Shown piece by piece: positions 25,401 through 37,525 of a stretch of DNA of 64,000 nucleotides. Position 1 is the first letter of the stretch. Every line of letters begins with the position of its first letter. The position numbers and the translations under genes were made by a program. Below the pieces are notes generated by a model that saw only the letters and a program-made list of their open reading frames with translations, ran no database searches and was not told the origin of the DNA. The stretch comes from Rhynchonema sp. JSB1_4 (lineage: Eukaryota; Nematoda; Chromadorea; Monhysterida; Xyalidae), in assembly GCA_030248065.1 (NCBI GenBank), contig JASAMV010003771.1:1-64000 (forward strand). Reading direction: 5' to 3'.

Positions 25401-27579
25401 GTGCAGCAACGTCACGCACCACTGTTTCCATGCAACACGCATTGTGCGATGATCGGGGTGGTTCGCGTGCTGAAAACCAGGTGAAGTTTCACACCACACT
25501 CTTTTATAGTGACCCTCTTTCAGAAACCCAGATCGACAGTTTGGTGGTCAATCCGCCACTAGTACGCTCAAGTCTTCACGGTTTCACAGTTTATTTTTTT
25601 GCCTGATCTACCAGTCCAAATAAAGTATAATGCCTACCAAAAATTATGCCTATCATGTCCCTCTAATGCGGGTACGCTATATATCAATCCACTATAACGA
25701 GGTCACAATAATATACTGCATATCCAAACACCAATGTCCAACAAACAAACCAGCAGTGGCGCACAACTGATGAGGCCGACCATCCGGGTACGTTATCGAT
25801 ATGAATGTGTCCGTTGGTGCCCCGGGCTTCGTCGGTGTGTCATCGACCTTGACTGATTCTGTCATGGATTCGCTGTTTGATGATCGAGATGAGGACACCG
25901 TGGCCGCGACTGGCGCTGAAATGTCGTTATCGATGGAACTGCACGACGTTTTACGCTGGTCAAATAAAACTGGTCAAATCACATCAGCGACGTGTTGATG
26001 TCGCTGATGACGGACAAGTGCATATCGTTCCAAAAATCTATCACGTCTAAAAAAGCAACATTGGCCATTCATACGTGTTACATAGACAAACCAACCAGCA
26101 TTAGATAGACTTCGCGCGCGTGTGGTATTCAACTCGGTTTTGCGTCGCTCGAGCTCAGCCGCAATCTCTGCTGCTTCCTCTATGACGCGCTCCTGCAAAT
26201 TCAAGTTTGAAAAATGCACGATCTACCCCGTTTCATACAGGGTGTTGCAAATTTGGGTATCCGGTATCCGAAAATTTTGGATTATGGGTATCCGGTATCC
26301 TAACTTTTTGATCTCCCAACGACACCACTGCAAACAATTAGCGCAGTTATCGTTCTATACTCCTTCTGTGTATTGATATGCTGTGAAACACATCGAGAGT
26401 TCTTCGCATGATCGTGATGTTATTTGAGCAAAACGTCAGCCATCATGTTTAGATAAAATTATGAAGGGAAGCTGTTTTTGCAACACCGTGCTGTGCTGGT
26501 GACGTGATAAAAAAGGGACCACTCATATTCTGCCCGCATGTATGGAGTAATAATTATGAGGTTGACCGTACTGAACATTCAATTCAGTTTCACACATCAA
26601 ACTAAATTCACACGCACCTTTTCAGCGCACACAATCAGGTGTCGTTGTTTGGTGTGTCGCTGTTGCATGCCTTCGTAGAACGATCGATACTCAGGGGGTC
26701 GGTTGTGGTCGTGGAGGAAATCTTGCACCAACTGGCACAATTCAAGCAGCATCACCTGAATTAAACTGTGATGTGATGATACACTACGAGTGGAGATTAT
26801 ATGGTGATGGTCAAAAAATGATCCAAAACATTTACCTGTCCTCGAAGCTGGTCAGCTTTGTTCTGAAGACGATCAATCAATCCATCGATTTCTATTTTCG
26901 ACAAGCCAACCGGATTTTCGAAAACGAATTCAGGCACCCTGAATTGAACAAGAAATAATTGGAACTATCAAAAAATAATCACGAAAAAGTCGACTTCACG
27001 CACACATTCGGATACTGTGGTCCACATTTGACGTGCAGATCCACTTGAACGTGGTTGTGCGCACCAGCGGACATGCCTTCCGTGGGTAACAAGTGCATCA
27101 CCAGCTCCGGAGGTCGAGGCACCTGCAGGTGTTTGTTAGGAATAAAGGTGTAGAAGTATTTCCGTGGCAGGGTTGTGCTGAATCTCGTTCAGCAACGGCT
27201 CCAATTCCCTCACGTGAGCTGGGTTGGTAATATGCGAAAGTTGAGATTTACCAGGTGACTACTTTTTTGGCACACGTCAGGCACAACATACTGATGTCCA
27301 GAGGCACAACTTGTGAGCAAATACTGGATGTTAAAAAGCACAGACATCACCAGGCCAGGTCCATACAAGCATAACGACATCACATAAATGTAAACATAAA
27401 AAGAAACTTTGGCTTGCGATATTCTTTTTGGCATGTGTTGATTCCGTTTCTGTGCACCGGCGCAGCCTGCCGTAACAACCCACCTTCCACTTGTCGTCAA
27501 GCCTCACATCACGAACTCGGTCCTCGCCATAGATGGCCTGCAACACCGCTACTTCCTCCTCCTGTTCTGCGCTCGCCAT
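16402..27579 (-). CDS. GCN2: eIF2-alpha kinase GCN2 (EIF2AK4)
   Basis: Senses uncharged tRNA and phosphorylates eIF2-alpha in amino-acid starvation. I traced 28 exons whose phases all agree: 27579-27484, 27122-27004, 26938-26836, 26755-26618, 26192-26096, 25969-25751, 25469-25335, 25276-25140, 24913-24675, 24344-24186, 24100-23934, 23846-23659, 23373-23154, 23055-22853, 22760-22476, 22153-22036, 21948-21840, 21593-21329, 21202-20966, 20657-20368, 20236-19929, 19679-19401, 19183-19049, 18802-18737, 18140-17911, 17594-17439, 17242-17101, 16748-16402. Product 1,728 aa (human about 1,650). Order: RWD domain (1-150, YPNVVPEF), pseudokinase (about 280-530, HRD replaced by THKS), kinase (GKGGFGAV; Lys612 in YAIKRI; HRD 830-832; DFG 850-852; APE 891-893; long acidic insert about 660-740), HisRS-like domain (about 1000-1560, LAAGGRYDSL) and a C-terminal domain ending at 1728. 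All catalytic residues are present, so the kinase should be active. Several introns contain repeats. Confidence 0.93.
16841..16983. mobile_element. AAACTTGGTGAT-ended fold-back repeat in a GCN2 intron
   Basis: Ends AAACTTGGTGGTCGGATCGGAT / ATCCCATCCGATCACCATTC. Related to 27920-28038, and to single ends near 9010 and 20860. Centre contains GGTCACGTGACTTCCG. Confidence 0.55.
18211..18282 (-). pseudogene. tRNA-like sequence (degenerate tRNA or SINE head)
   Basis: Read on the minus strand it has an A-box (TAGCTCAGTGG) and a perfect 5-bp T stem CTGGG/CCCAG around CTCGAAT. The acceptor pairs CCTTCGA with TTGAAGA at six of seven positions, and the D arm is recognisable. The anticodon arm has a mismatch, an extra base before it and no T at position 33, so a working tRNA is unlikely. 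It sits in a GCN2 intron, in the same orientation as the gene. Confidence 0.4.
21676..21815. mobile_element. Diverged family L fold-back element in a GCN2 intron
   Basis: ACGTGTTGCCTGATACG at the left and GGTTCAGGCAACACGTTC at the right, matching the arm motif of 15611-15796. Confidence 0.5.
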
Positions 27580-28127
27580 ATTTCACCCTTAAAAAGCGTT
27601 GGTTCAATGACAAATAAGACAGTCTACTCTCTTCATATTATCAATCACGGCATAGTTCTGCCACGGATGTTGTGGAAAACCGCACCACTGATTCAGGATG
27701 CCTGATCTGGCTCCTGATGGTCACTGCGGAGGGTAGACTGCAGAAACAGGAACAAAGCCCAAACGCAAGCCAAACGACGGACGTAGAACGAAGTATTTGT
27801 GTGAAAACGCGACCAAGACGCTGGATTGACGCAAACACATTCCGCGACAATGATTTGTATTCGGTTTATTCAGAGAACGGTGTTATAGGTTATTCTCGTA
27901 CAAAAAGTTGAGCGGCATCAAACTTGGTGATAGGATCAGCCGGATCACATGGCTGAGAATAATTGGTCAAAATCACAGCCTTCCGCAGCATCGCGGAAGT
28001 CACGGGACCAAAAAAGATCCGATCCGATCACCAGGTTTAACTCATCCCAAATATCAATCAATATCATACTTAGAACGAACAGTATCTAAATAAAAACAAG
28101 AGCACAAAAATAGTGTTGATCACAGAT
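27580..28127. other. GCN2 upstream region / TAF3 3' spacer
   Basis: Likely holds the GCN2 promoter. It contains the fold-back repeat at 27920-28038; no gene seen. Confidence 0.4.
27920..28038. mobile_element. AAACTTGGTGAT-ended fold-back repeat
   Basis: Ends AAACTTGGTGATAGGATC / GATCCGATCCGATCACCAGGTTT around AGCATCGCGGAAGTCACGGG. Second copy of the family at 16841-16983, here between GCN2 and TAF3. Confidence 0.55.
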
Positions 28128-31100
28128 TTATTTGCGTTTGCGACCACGTTTGCCGCCAGCGACAGATGACGACGTTGAGCTAATGCTCGATTTGCGACCG
28201 GCACTCGATTCGACCGAAGCGCGTCGACTCGTTTGTTGCGGATTGCCGCAGAATTTGCAGTACCATTTCTGGTTGTCGGGCGGCGGTTGGATTATGCCCA
28301 CGCATGTCCTGGCAAATGACATATATTGTTACGGGAGCGTTTCGCATATTTGCAATCATTTCAGGAACACAGGCTGTGGCAAATGGCAGCGTCGGCCGAA
28401 TTCGCCGTAATCTTTTTCCGACCAATGGAACCATGCGCAAGCCGGAGCCCCGAGTGGCACCACATTGGACTACTGGCCTGCAAGGACAATGTGGGAAGGG
28501 GCGATGGTCCTCCTGAGCAGCTGGCCAGCGCGGAAAAAGATGCGCTACGGACACAAAGATGGACGATCTAACAGATTGCTTTCGGATTTTATGTCACATT
28601 ATTCCGCACCGTCCGGTATTGCACCGTCGTACATTGTTGTGGCTCTGCTTGCGTACATTTAGTTTCTGATTGCATGTTGTCTGTGTCTGCCTGTCCGTGA
28701 TTTCGTCCACCTTCTCAGCCTTTCCTGTCCTGGTTTTGTATTTATTTTTCACTCCCGTAACTTGCACACCCTGTTTTGTATTTATTTTCCTGCCCGTAAA
28801 CTCCACACCCGGTCTTGTAATTATGCTGATTTCACTTAGTCTTCTTATTCATGTATTATTGAGTTGGTGCTGCCGACGCAATAAACTAAATAACTGATTA
28901 AATTGGTGAACTGGCCCGTGCTCAAATATATATTATCTGCGCGAAACATTTTTGGTCATATTGGAAATTTCTTTTGTGTTGGTCAGCGTCAGCAATAAAT
29001 TAGCTGTGGAACCTGTTGTTCCTTCGACAGCCTACAATTCCCAAACGGCTCATTTGGTGAACTAAAAAAATAACATTGACTCACCAATGAAACCACCTAT
29101 CGCATTCATCACACGCAATCATCTCAATGCCATCTTCATACGCAATAAAGCAAATCGGACAGATCCACTGCTGCGCTTCCTGCTTTTGTTTCTGTTTCTT
29201 CATGTTCTTTTTCTTCACACTCAATTTGATCGGTGGCTGTTTCTTTTTTGTTTTCGCCGCCGTTTTACCACCGGAAGCACTCGGTTTGCGAGTCGAGGTT
29301 GTTGTGGATGGTTTCTTAGTTTTCGTCGCGGTAACCGGTGTGGTTGTTGTGATCTGGGAAAATAGATTTGATGAAACTAACAATGGTCGACAATAATCAA
29401 AGTGCTGAGATTGGTCAGGCCGTGGTCATTTTTTGTAGTTATGCATTTCTTGATTTGATTTACAATGTATTCTGACATTAACTACGGTCTACGGAGGAGT
29501 TGAAATCTGCTTCAGTCAGCTCAGCACGCAGGGATAGAAAACAACAAAGGCGAGCGACCCGACCCATACCGTAATCCTGGTCTCACTCGGCTCTCTCACG
29601 ACAGGCGACACCAAGTAGCCAGGGGCGGGCGAGTCAGCTTTGAACGCAATCGGTGACACAGATGGTGCATCAGTAGCATCGATGTGCACATGCAACGGAC
29701 TGTCCATTGGACTGACACTGCGCGGGGACGGCGTACGCGGTGGTGGGGTAGACGGGGCACGACGGGGAATGACGGACACGCTCGATGGTTCAGGCTTGGC
29801 TCTGTGTGTAGACATCGGGGTTATTGCTCGGTGCTGTATCATACGTCTTGGTCATGTCATTCTTTCAGGCCTGTATTATTCGAGATTTACTTCCGGTTGT
29901 GATTAAGAACAGTTGGAAACGTTGTTAAACAATACATAATTCTTCGTGCGCTGGTTGAAATCCCAAATTTGAAAAATCTCGACATTCTCATTTCAAAAAA
30001 GCACGGTTTGATCCCTCATAATTGCATGGAACATTTCGATAACATGAGAATAGCAAACAATTGACAATTCACCCACTGATACAACCAACTTTGCAAATAG
30101 TCCTTTCAGCGACAGTTTGAGTTTGGGCGCGACCTTCGGCTCAATTACTTCCGGGGGTTCCTCAACCGGTGGTTTCGGTGCCGGCGATTTCGATTTTCGG
30201 CCCGAATCGCCCAATTTGATCTTGAGTTTGAACGGCGCCACCACGGCTGGTTTAACATCTTCCACTGGTTCGACTTTTGGTGTCGAAAGTGGCGGGTCAG
30301 GCGCCTCTTTAGGCGGCATCGAGGAATTGCCGCTGCGAATGTCTTCTTTTCGAATTAGAACACGGATTTCAGGCACAGGCGGTGCTGGAGCCACTGGCGA
30401 TTCGTTTGTTGTGGGACTTGGCTTGTCGACTTCCACGGTCGGAGGTGTCGGTGTCGCCGTGGCTCTGCAATTCAGCGCGACGGTTTTATTGTCGACCCTC
30501 CATACGGTGAACCAATGGTGTGGCTGGGGGGGGGGGTGGGGGTGGGGTCCCCCCCCAAGGTACAGTAGGTAGGTTGCCGCCCCTCGCCTGGTACAGTAGG
30601 TAGGTTGCCGCCCCTCCCCTGGGACAGTAGGTAGGTTGCCGCCCCACCTTACTTTTTACCCAAAACATTCATTTTTGGCTTAAAATTGCATAAAATTAGC
30701 ATATTTGTCTGCAAATAGGCGAAAAATCGCGCGCTGCGCGCGAAATTAGTGTTTTAGGCCACATTTTCTTCAGTATTTAGACATAAAAAATTTCGGTTTC
30801 CAGATTACCCCCCCCCAACTGGTACGACCCCCCCCCCTAGCTCGGCTGGTACAGTAGGTAGGTTGCCGCCCCGCATTTTGGGTGGTACAGTAGGTTGCCG
30901 CCCCGCCTGGGTAGCTACACCACTGGGTGAACCAACCGTCTACTTATGGTTGACGCTCCATATGGCTGTGATTGTGAACTGCAGTTTGCTCCCAAATTTA
31001 CCATTGTTCTCCTGTTTATCACACAATACAGTGAAAACTTTCATTGTCACACCGAAAGTGCTGGGTTCCAATCAAGTCTAAGGCAAGTAGACAAGATAAA

Positions 31101-34100
31101 TTTTGTGCAATACTGCTAGCTGTAAGTAAAGTGGCGATGAAAACAAGATCCACTGTACTGACCTCTGCTTGTGCATCTTCTTCTTCTTCTTAGCCGATTT
31201 CTGTTTTGCGCTATCCGACGGAATGAACGGACGTTTGAACTTGAGCTTGAGCGCCTTGGGCGATGTGTGTTTGCTCGGCGCAGCCATTGGTTGTTGTGGT
31301 CGGGCAATGCGCAGGGGGGCCACTTTGCGAATAGAGAATTTGGGAAGTGATGGGCGCACAGGCGTTGTACTGAAAACAAGCAAGTCATTTGTTGAAGTTG
31401 TTGTTTGTTGTTTATTGCTCTCAGTGACGCATAAAACCATGCACGTAAATTAATGATAGAAGCACAGTTACAAGACCGGGTGGGACAATTACGGAAATGA
31501 AAAAAGTGGACTGATCCCAATATGCGCCCTCTGAGCCCGACATTTGTCGTTTGACGAGGACGAGGATTAATGCATTTGTTGAAGTCGGGTTTAACGGAGT
31601 GCGGACAGGGGGCGACAGCCTACATTGTTAAATTTTCAGTGTTGACCTGACACTGGTGGTGCAAAGCCAAAATAAACAGGACAGTATTTGAAATCTCTCA
31701 ACAATCCATTCCTAATATTTACGAACCTTGATTTGGCCGGCTGCACGGGTTTGTACGATTTTACGATCGACTCCTCCATCCGCTTCTGTTCCTTCTTCTT
31801 CTGCTGCGCGGCTCGGATTCGTTCTTTGAGTTTCTCTTTGGTGAACGATGTTTTCTTCAATGTTGTGGACAAAGTGGTTCGCAACAATTGACCTCTGGCT
31901 GCGGCTTGGTCATCGCTAGGTTGCTGCTGTTTTTGGGACGCACCAGCGGTCAACCGATCGGCGGAGGAGCGCGATGTTGAAGTACTCGGAATGGAAGCTG
32001 CAAATTACTACATGTTAGGATCTGATGTTGCACCTAAGTTCCTATTTTATGGGCGACAAACTCCGTCTTAGTCAAACAAGCTTTCGAATTTAGGATATGT
32101 CGCATTTTCTGGCAGTTTTTCCTCCAACGCAAGAGTTCCTTAGAAACCGCCTTGATGCAACATCTACATCTTTGTTTGTCGGAAACAGAACTGTTCTTTC
32201 ATGACCCAAATAAGTCCACAGCGACCATCCCAATCAGATCAACAAGCTTGCCATCAGTCTACAAAAGGAATAAGAAGTCACCTTTATACTCATCCCCAAC
32301 ACTGTGATCGAGCACATTCGATATACATTCATCAATATTGGCTGAAATTTGACTACTACTCGGTGTCGTTCTTGCAACATCAGGGGCATCAGTCGTGTCC
32401 ATCGGAGTGGTAATCGAGTCATCTCCAATCTCGCCCTCCTCCAAACTCGTCCGTTCGCCAAGTGCCGGTCGCGACATTTTGAGTGTCAATCGTGATTGTG
32501 ACTCCTCAACCACTCGTTGTTTGACGGGAGGGGGTGGCGGAGGGGCTTCGACGATTTTCACCAGACCCAATGAGAACGCGTCGAAATCGCTGTAGTCTGG
32601 CACGTCGTCCAGATCCTCTCCTGCCGCTTTCGGCCTGAAATTGGTGAAACAGTCAAACATAGCAATGTCTCACACTCGCATCACAACTTGAGTCTCCAAA
32701 GGCCACACGAACAAAGCAGATCAGTTCCGAACCGACAAAGAAAAGGCCAATAACTGTTGCACGTAAAGCCTGAAGAACAACAATACCTGCGTCGTCGATC
32801 AGTAGTTCGTCTGCTGTCCTGCCTGACGGGCGCAGGTTTGGTTGCATTTGACGGCTGATCATTTGTGGCACTCGTCTTCTCCATATCAATGGACTCGTCT
32901 TCCGCTGAAAGGTGCAGACGGACTATTAGTTTACCTGGGTGGGGTCGAAAACCCCGAAAAAAAACGCCGAAAAAAAAACGCCGAAAAAAACCCCGAAAAA
33001 TAAAAACCCCGAAAATAAAACCCCGAAAACGAAAAACCCCGAAAAAAAACCCCGAAAACGAAAAACCCCGAAAAATATAAAATGTGTGGAAAACAATTCT
33101 TTTTGTTAGAGAAGGGTATTCATCTCGTTCGTGCACCAAAAAAATGGGCACTGGTACAGTTCGGGCACAAGTTAGGTAATTCTCCTTTGGTCATGTCTTC
33201 CTGGCTGGCAGCCTAAGCCTAAGCCTAACCCTAAATGAAGGCCTATTCCGTTAAACTTTTGTGGATGTTGCCTTCATGTGGCCAGGTCTTCCTGGCTGGC
33301 AGCCTAAGCCTAAGCCTAACCCTGAAGGAAAGCCTGAGCAGTTAGGTTTTTGTGGAAGTTTTCTTCAAATGGACAGGTCTTCCTGGCTGGCAGCCTAAGC
33401 CTAACCCTGAAAGAAAGCATGTGCAGGTGTACATTTGTGGATGTTTCCTTCATATGGACACGTCTTCCTGGCTGGCAGCCTAAGCCTAAGCCTATGAACA
33501 AGCTTAAGCCCAAGTCTAGGTTCAAGTCTGATCCGAAGCCAATTTATCAAGTGTAGGGGTGATGTTTCACTCGTGGGTCACGAGCGACATGAATACCCAC
33601 CTCCAACAAGATTTTTTTTCATCACTGACATTTTTTTATTTTTCGGGCTTTTTTCGGGGTTTTTCGTTTTCGGGGTTTTTTTTTCGGGGTTTTTCATTTT
33701 CGGGGTTTTTTTTTCGGGGTTTTCCGTTTCGGGGTTTTTTTTCGGGGTTTTTTTTTCGGGGTTTTCGACGGCCATTTTCAAATTCGAGCCCTTGCCGATA
33801 ACGGCAGGTTGAGGTTCGTATGCCCACTTTGCTTGCCATAGTTCTACAAGTACCTCAATTTTACTTGTCAAATCACAAGAACTCCAGAATTACAATCTAG
33901 ATGGATAATTCACTTGCCATTGACAGTAGTTGTAAACAAAACAACTGAACATAAACACAAAAAACAACAAGTGAATTCAATTTGCACGCACGTTCTCGCA
34001 CGGACGAGGGACGCATGGCCGGTAGATGAGTGGGAATTGAATCGTTGCGATTGCGCAGTTCATTCTGCGATGGTTTGGTGCACGAAATCACCGGGCGTTC

Positions 34101-35291
34101 GGAGCGAACAGGGAATGACGGAACCTGAAAATGATTTACATCGGAAATACAATGAATAAATGAACTGATTTCTAGCAAATATCGGCTCGGCGGGCGCCAT
34201 CTTTATTACCAAGAAAAGCAGATTTTGATTTTGGCCTAATCGAGCCAAACAAGGTTGAGTGATGGATGCAGAAAAATAGGACAGGACCACTTACCTCATG
34301 CGGAAAGTGCACCGGCTCGACTTGGCGCACGTAATCCGATATTTCTCGCACGGAAACATGTCGTTTTTGGAACACCATCCCCAAATCGTCCAGGATTGGG
34401 CGTGTACGTTGATCTGAATAGAAAACATACAATTGAGGTCTGAGGAGAATGCGAGCGAGCGAGCGAGCAAGTCAGCCAGAGCACCATACCGTAAAGGACA
34501 CTCCTTCCTGAAGTAACGGGACCTGGCAGAAAAATTGGCAAAACATCTGGATATGCCATAAAAACACCTCCTAGGGTTTTCAGGGTCACTGAAATCGAAT
34601 TTGGCATCCATTATAAGCCTCAGTTTAAGCCTGAGTACCTAAAACGACAGTATGCCTGAAGTCGCCCAAGACCGCCAAGCAACCTGGTGTGCCGCAGCCG
34701 CTACGTGCGTGTGTGAGCACAGAACTAACACACAGCAGGTCTGTTTGTTACTGAAACAAGGGCGCGCTGGATGAATTCGACGGTAATTCTTTATTTTTTG
34801 TTGACAAACTTTTTTTTTAGAAAGAACCGCCTTTTTAAATATTTTCCCAGTAGTTAAGGTAGTCTTGTCCGGTCGAAGAAAATATGATGCTTGTGCCACA
34901 AAAACATGTGCATGTGCACTTGACAAAACTCATCGGTTTTGCATTACAATTTTTGGAAAAATAAAAATTTACAAATCGATAAAAAAGCCTTCGAATAATG
35001 TATGAAAAAGAACTCGGGCCACGGACAGAAACGTTTTATTTCGTGAAAAAACGGTTTTATCCAAGCGCCAGTATAAGAGCACCGGCCCAACAAAAGCGAT
35101 TTGGCCGGCCCTGAAAAAAACTAACTGTGCTCCGTGGCATCGTGCAGATCTTCGCACATGGTGCGCAAATAACGCCGAAAGACGTCCAGAAGAACATCGA
35201 GGGAAATGTTTGTTGCTGAATTGAATCCGTGATTGTGGCAGATTTGCGCCATTGCGATCCGTAACAGATCCGTCGCGTATGATTCAGCCAT
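28128..35291 (-). CDS. TAF3: TFIID subunit TAF3 with histone fold and PHD finger
   Basis: Subunit of the basal transcription factor TFIID; in animals its PHD finger reads H3K4me3. Eleven exons with consistent phase: 35291-35126, 34413-34295, 34124-33992, 32904-32787, 32634-32282, 31997-31727, 31369-31163, 30464-30090, 29801-29570, 29353-29085, 28308-28128; 807 aa (human about 930). Exons 1-2 encode the histone fold (start MAESYATDLLRIAMAQIC; RPILDDLG; VEPVHFPHE). A long disordered middle follows, rich in Ser, Pro and Lys (KKKKKM, PPPPPP). The C-terminal PHD finger has the full C4HC3 set: C723, C726, C739, C742, H747, C750, C765, C768, with CDECDRWFHW. The tail is basic (GRKRK). The exon 3-4 intron holds a long fold-back repeat and the exon 7-8 intron a complete B element. 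An extra exon near 33.8 kb cannot be excluded. Confidence 0.9.
30513..30925. mobile_element. Family B element in a TAF3 intron
   Basis: Ends CAATGGTGTGGCTGGG / GTAGCTACACCACTG. The target duplication GGTGAAC(C) flanks it, with one C shared by the left duplication and the element end. Subterminal motif GGTACAGTAGGTAGGTTGCCGCCCC. Core palindrome CGCGCGCTGCGCGCG at 30728-30742. Confidence 0.9.
32938..33775. repeat. CCCCGAAAA fold-back with a tandem array in its loop, TAF3 intron
   Basis: Left arm (CCCCGAAAA)n at 32945-33075, right arm its reverse complement at 33645-33770; both end with GTCGAAAACCCCG or its complement. Matching unique segments inside the arms (GGGTATTCAT-TCG) also pair. The loop holds four tandem copies of an 85-93 bp unit (33195-33503). 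Confidence 0.8.
33195..33503. repeat. Tandem repeat, about 4 units of 85-93 bp
   Basis: Each unit starts GTCTTCCTGGCTGGCAGCC, followed by one to three GCCTAA hexamers and a diverged tail ending near CATATGGACA. Starts near 33195, 33286, 33377 and 33462. Confidence 0.8.
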
Positions 35292-35384
35292 ATTTTAATT
35301 TATTACGTCCCTCTACCGCGCCGTGCCGCTGGCGCAACAATTCTGAATGAATGACTCGTATTTACTGCTGCAAATGCAAACTTA

Positions 35385-35757
35385 CAGTATGGTAGTACTT
35401 GGGGGGTCCCCCGAATCAGTGGTGTGGCTACCCAGGCGGGGTATCCCCCCTCTCCGAGCGCGGTACAGTAGGTATCTCCCCTCCAGAGTACCTCCAACAC
35501 TGCACCAGGACCCAAATTTGAAGAAAAGTCATTTTTGAGGTTGAAAATTTGACCCATTTTTGCCACATTTTAGAAAAAGATCTCAATGAAAAGGGTAGTT
35601 TGGCGGTTTTTGACAACATTGACCTAAAAATCACTCATTTTATGACCAAAAGGCAAAAATGCCTATTTTAGGCCTAAATTTGCCTATTTTAGGCAAAAAT
35701 TGGGGGAGCAGACGTACGGAGGGGGAACAGTGGGGCAGGCGTACCATGGAGGCAGGG
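35385..35757. repeat. Mosaic of broken element ends upstream of TAF3
   Basis: Pieces of family C (GGTAGTACTTGGGG), B (CAGTGGTGTGGCTACCCAGG), D (AGAGTACCTCCAACACTG) and an A-like core are joined end to end without complete borders. Confidence 0.6.
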
Positions 35758-36227
35758 CAGGGTAGTACTTGGGGGGGGGGGGGGGGGCGCGGGGGGCCCC
35801 CCCCCCCCAAATTCACCTATCTATCGTCAACACTTTTTGATTTCATCTATCTATCGTAAACACATATGGGCAAATCTATCTATCGTCAACAAATTTTGGG
35901 AACAATCTATCTATCGTCAACACATTTCGAACCCAAAATTGACATTTTTGCCTCAAAATCGGTATTTTTCACCACAAATAGGCAAAAATCGCGCGCTACG
36001 CGCGGATTTAGTACATCTACACACATTTTCATTAATATTTACACGTTATTACCTACTTAATGCACTATACTATACCTTGATTTTTGGCGACCCCCCCCAC
36101 CATCTATCTATCGTCAACAAGTTTGGGTCGACCCCCCCAGATTTCGGACTTGGGTCATCTACCTATCGTCAACACATTTCGGGTCCCAATCTATCTATCG
36201 TCAACACCTTGACCAAGTACTACACTG
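35758..36227. mobile_element. Family C element 1 of a nested stack
   Basis: Ends CAGGGTAGTACTTGG / AAGTACTACACTG, 470 bp, perfect 8-bp duplication AGGCAGGG (35750-35757 and 36228-36235). It landed exactly in the first five bases of the next family C element. Core palindrome CGCGCGCTACGCGCG near 35991-36005. Confidence 0.92.
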
Positions 36228-36610
36228 AGGCAGGGTAGTACTTGGGGGGGGGGGGGTGGGGGGGTCCCCCCCAAATTAATCTATCTATCGTCAACACTTT
36301 TTGATTTCATCTATCTATCGTCAACACTTATGGGCAAATCTATCTATCGTCAACAAATTCTGGGAACAATCTATCTATCGTCAACACATTTCGACCCCAA
36401 AATGGGTATTTTTGCCTCAAAATGGCTCAAAATCGGTATTTTTTGTCCCAAATAGGCAAAAAATCGCGCGCTACGCGCGGATTTAGTGCATCTTAGTACA
36501 TTTTCATTAATATTTACACATTATTACCAACTTAGTACACTATACTATACCTTGATTTTTGGCGACCCCCCCCACCATCTATCTATCGTCAACACATTTC
36601 GGGTCCCATC

Positions 36611-37435
36611 CAGAGGTCGCAATCGGGCCGGGTTTGGCCGGCCCGGCCCGGCCCGAGCCCCCAAATCTCCGGCCCGGCCCGGCCCGGCCCGACCCGTACC
36701 CCCAAACCTCCGGCCCGGCCCGGCCCGAACCCCCAAATCTCCGGCCCGGCCCGGCCCGGCCCGGCCCGATTTTTTGGCTCAGATTTTAACCCAATTTTTG
36801 TCATAATTTTTGCGATTTTTTTGAACCTATTTTTTGGTTGAAAACAACGGTGTTGCAGGGGTTGGGGGTCCCCCCTAGGTACAGTAGGTAGGTAGGTTGA
36901 CGCTCCATCCTGGTACACTATGTAGGTCGCCGCCCGGCGGCTAGTACAGTAAGTTGCGATTTTTGGCTCAAAATGGTATATAAAATCGGTACTTTTCACT
37001 CCAAATTGGCGATAAATCGCCGCGCTACGCGCGAAATTAGGGTTTTAGAGCACATTTTCTTCAAAATTTCGACCGAAAAAATTTTGTTCCCCCTTAGCCC
37101 GGCCGGTACAGTAGGTAGGTTGCCGTCCCACATTTTTGGTGGTACTGTAGGTTGCCGCCCCGCCTGGGTAGCCACACCACTGGTTGAAAATACATTGTTT
37201 TCCATGAAATGGTCGTCAGATAGAGACAATACTGATCACTTACTTGCCGAATCCGTCAGAAATTTTAGTATTTTTGACAAAAAAATCCCTACATTTTCAG
37301 TAAAATAAGTCACTTCAGAAGCTTCGGGCCGGGGTGCCCGGCCCGGCCCGGCCCGGCCCGACCCAAAAGCCCAAAATCGCGGCCCGGCCCGGCCCGGCCC
37401 GGCCCGAGGTCGGGCCGGCCCGATTGCGACCTCTG
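36611..37435. mobile_element. Family H element, complete
   Basis: Ends CAGAGGTCGCAATCGGGC / CCCGATTGCGACCTCTG, 825 bp with its own insertion, perfect 8-bp duplication GTCCCATC (36603-36610 and 37436-37443). Both ends carry GGCCCGGCCC tracts. Confidence 0.92.
36845..37182. mobile_element. Family B element inside the H element
   Basis: Right end GTAGCCACACCACTG intact, left end CAACGGTGTTGC diverged, 338 bp, perfect 8-bp duplication GTTGAAAA (36837-36844 and 37183-37190). Confidence 0.88.
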
Positions 37436-37525
37436 GTCCCATCCCAATCTATCTATCGTCAACACCCTGACCAAGTACTACACTGCATGGAGGGGGAACA
37501 GACGTGCCCGAGGGGGACCCCCAGG

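Larger units (their letters stand above)
36231..37485. mobile_element. Family C element 2, interrupted
   Basis: Starts CAGGGTAGTACTTGG, ends AAGTACTACACTG; interrupted by the H element 36611-37435. Its own duplication CATGGAGG is found after its right end (37486-37493) and left of the first C element (35745-35752), which was inserted later. Confidence 0.9.

Noticed and set aside
30117..30572. 151-codon plus-strand frame rich in Gly/Ser
   Set aside because: Antisense shadow of TAF3 exon 30464-30090.
32681..33151. 156-codon open frame rich in Phe and Gly (minus strand)
   Set aside because: It is the translation of the CCCCGAAAA simple repeat read in one frame; the mirror arm gives the same kind of frame at 33559-33812.
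33770..33871. Possible extra TAF3 exon reading WQAKWAYEPQPAVIGKG
   Set aside because: Protein-like, but with GT donors its phase does not fit the next exon; direct joining of 34124-33992 to 32904-32787 fits and needs no extra exon. A GC donor (GCAAGG) would rescue it, so it stays open as an optional exon.
35815..36215. CRISPR-like spaced repeats of ATCTATCTATCGTCAACA
   Set aside because: Spacing is irregular, repeats lie at both ends of an element with 8-bp target duplications, and the DNA is eukaryotic. They are subterminal repeats of family C.
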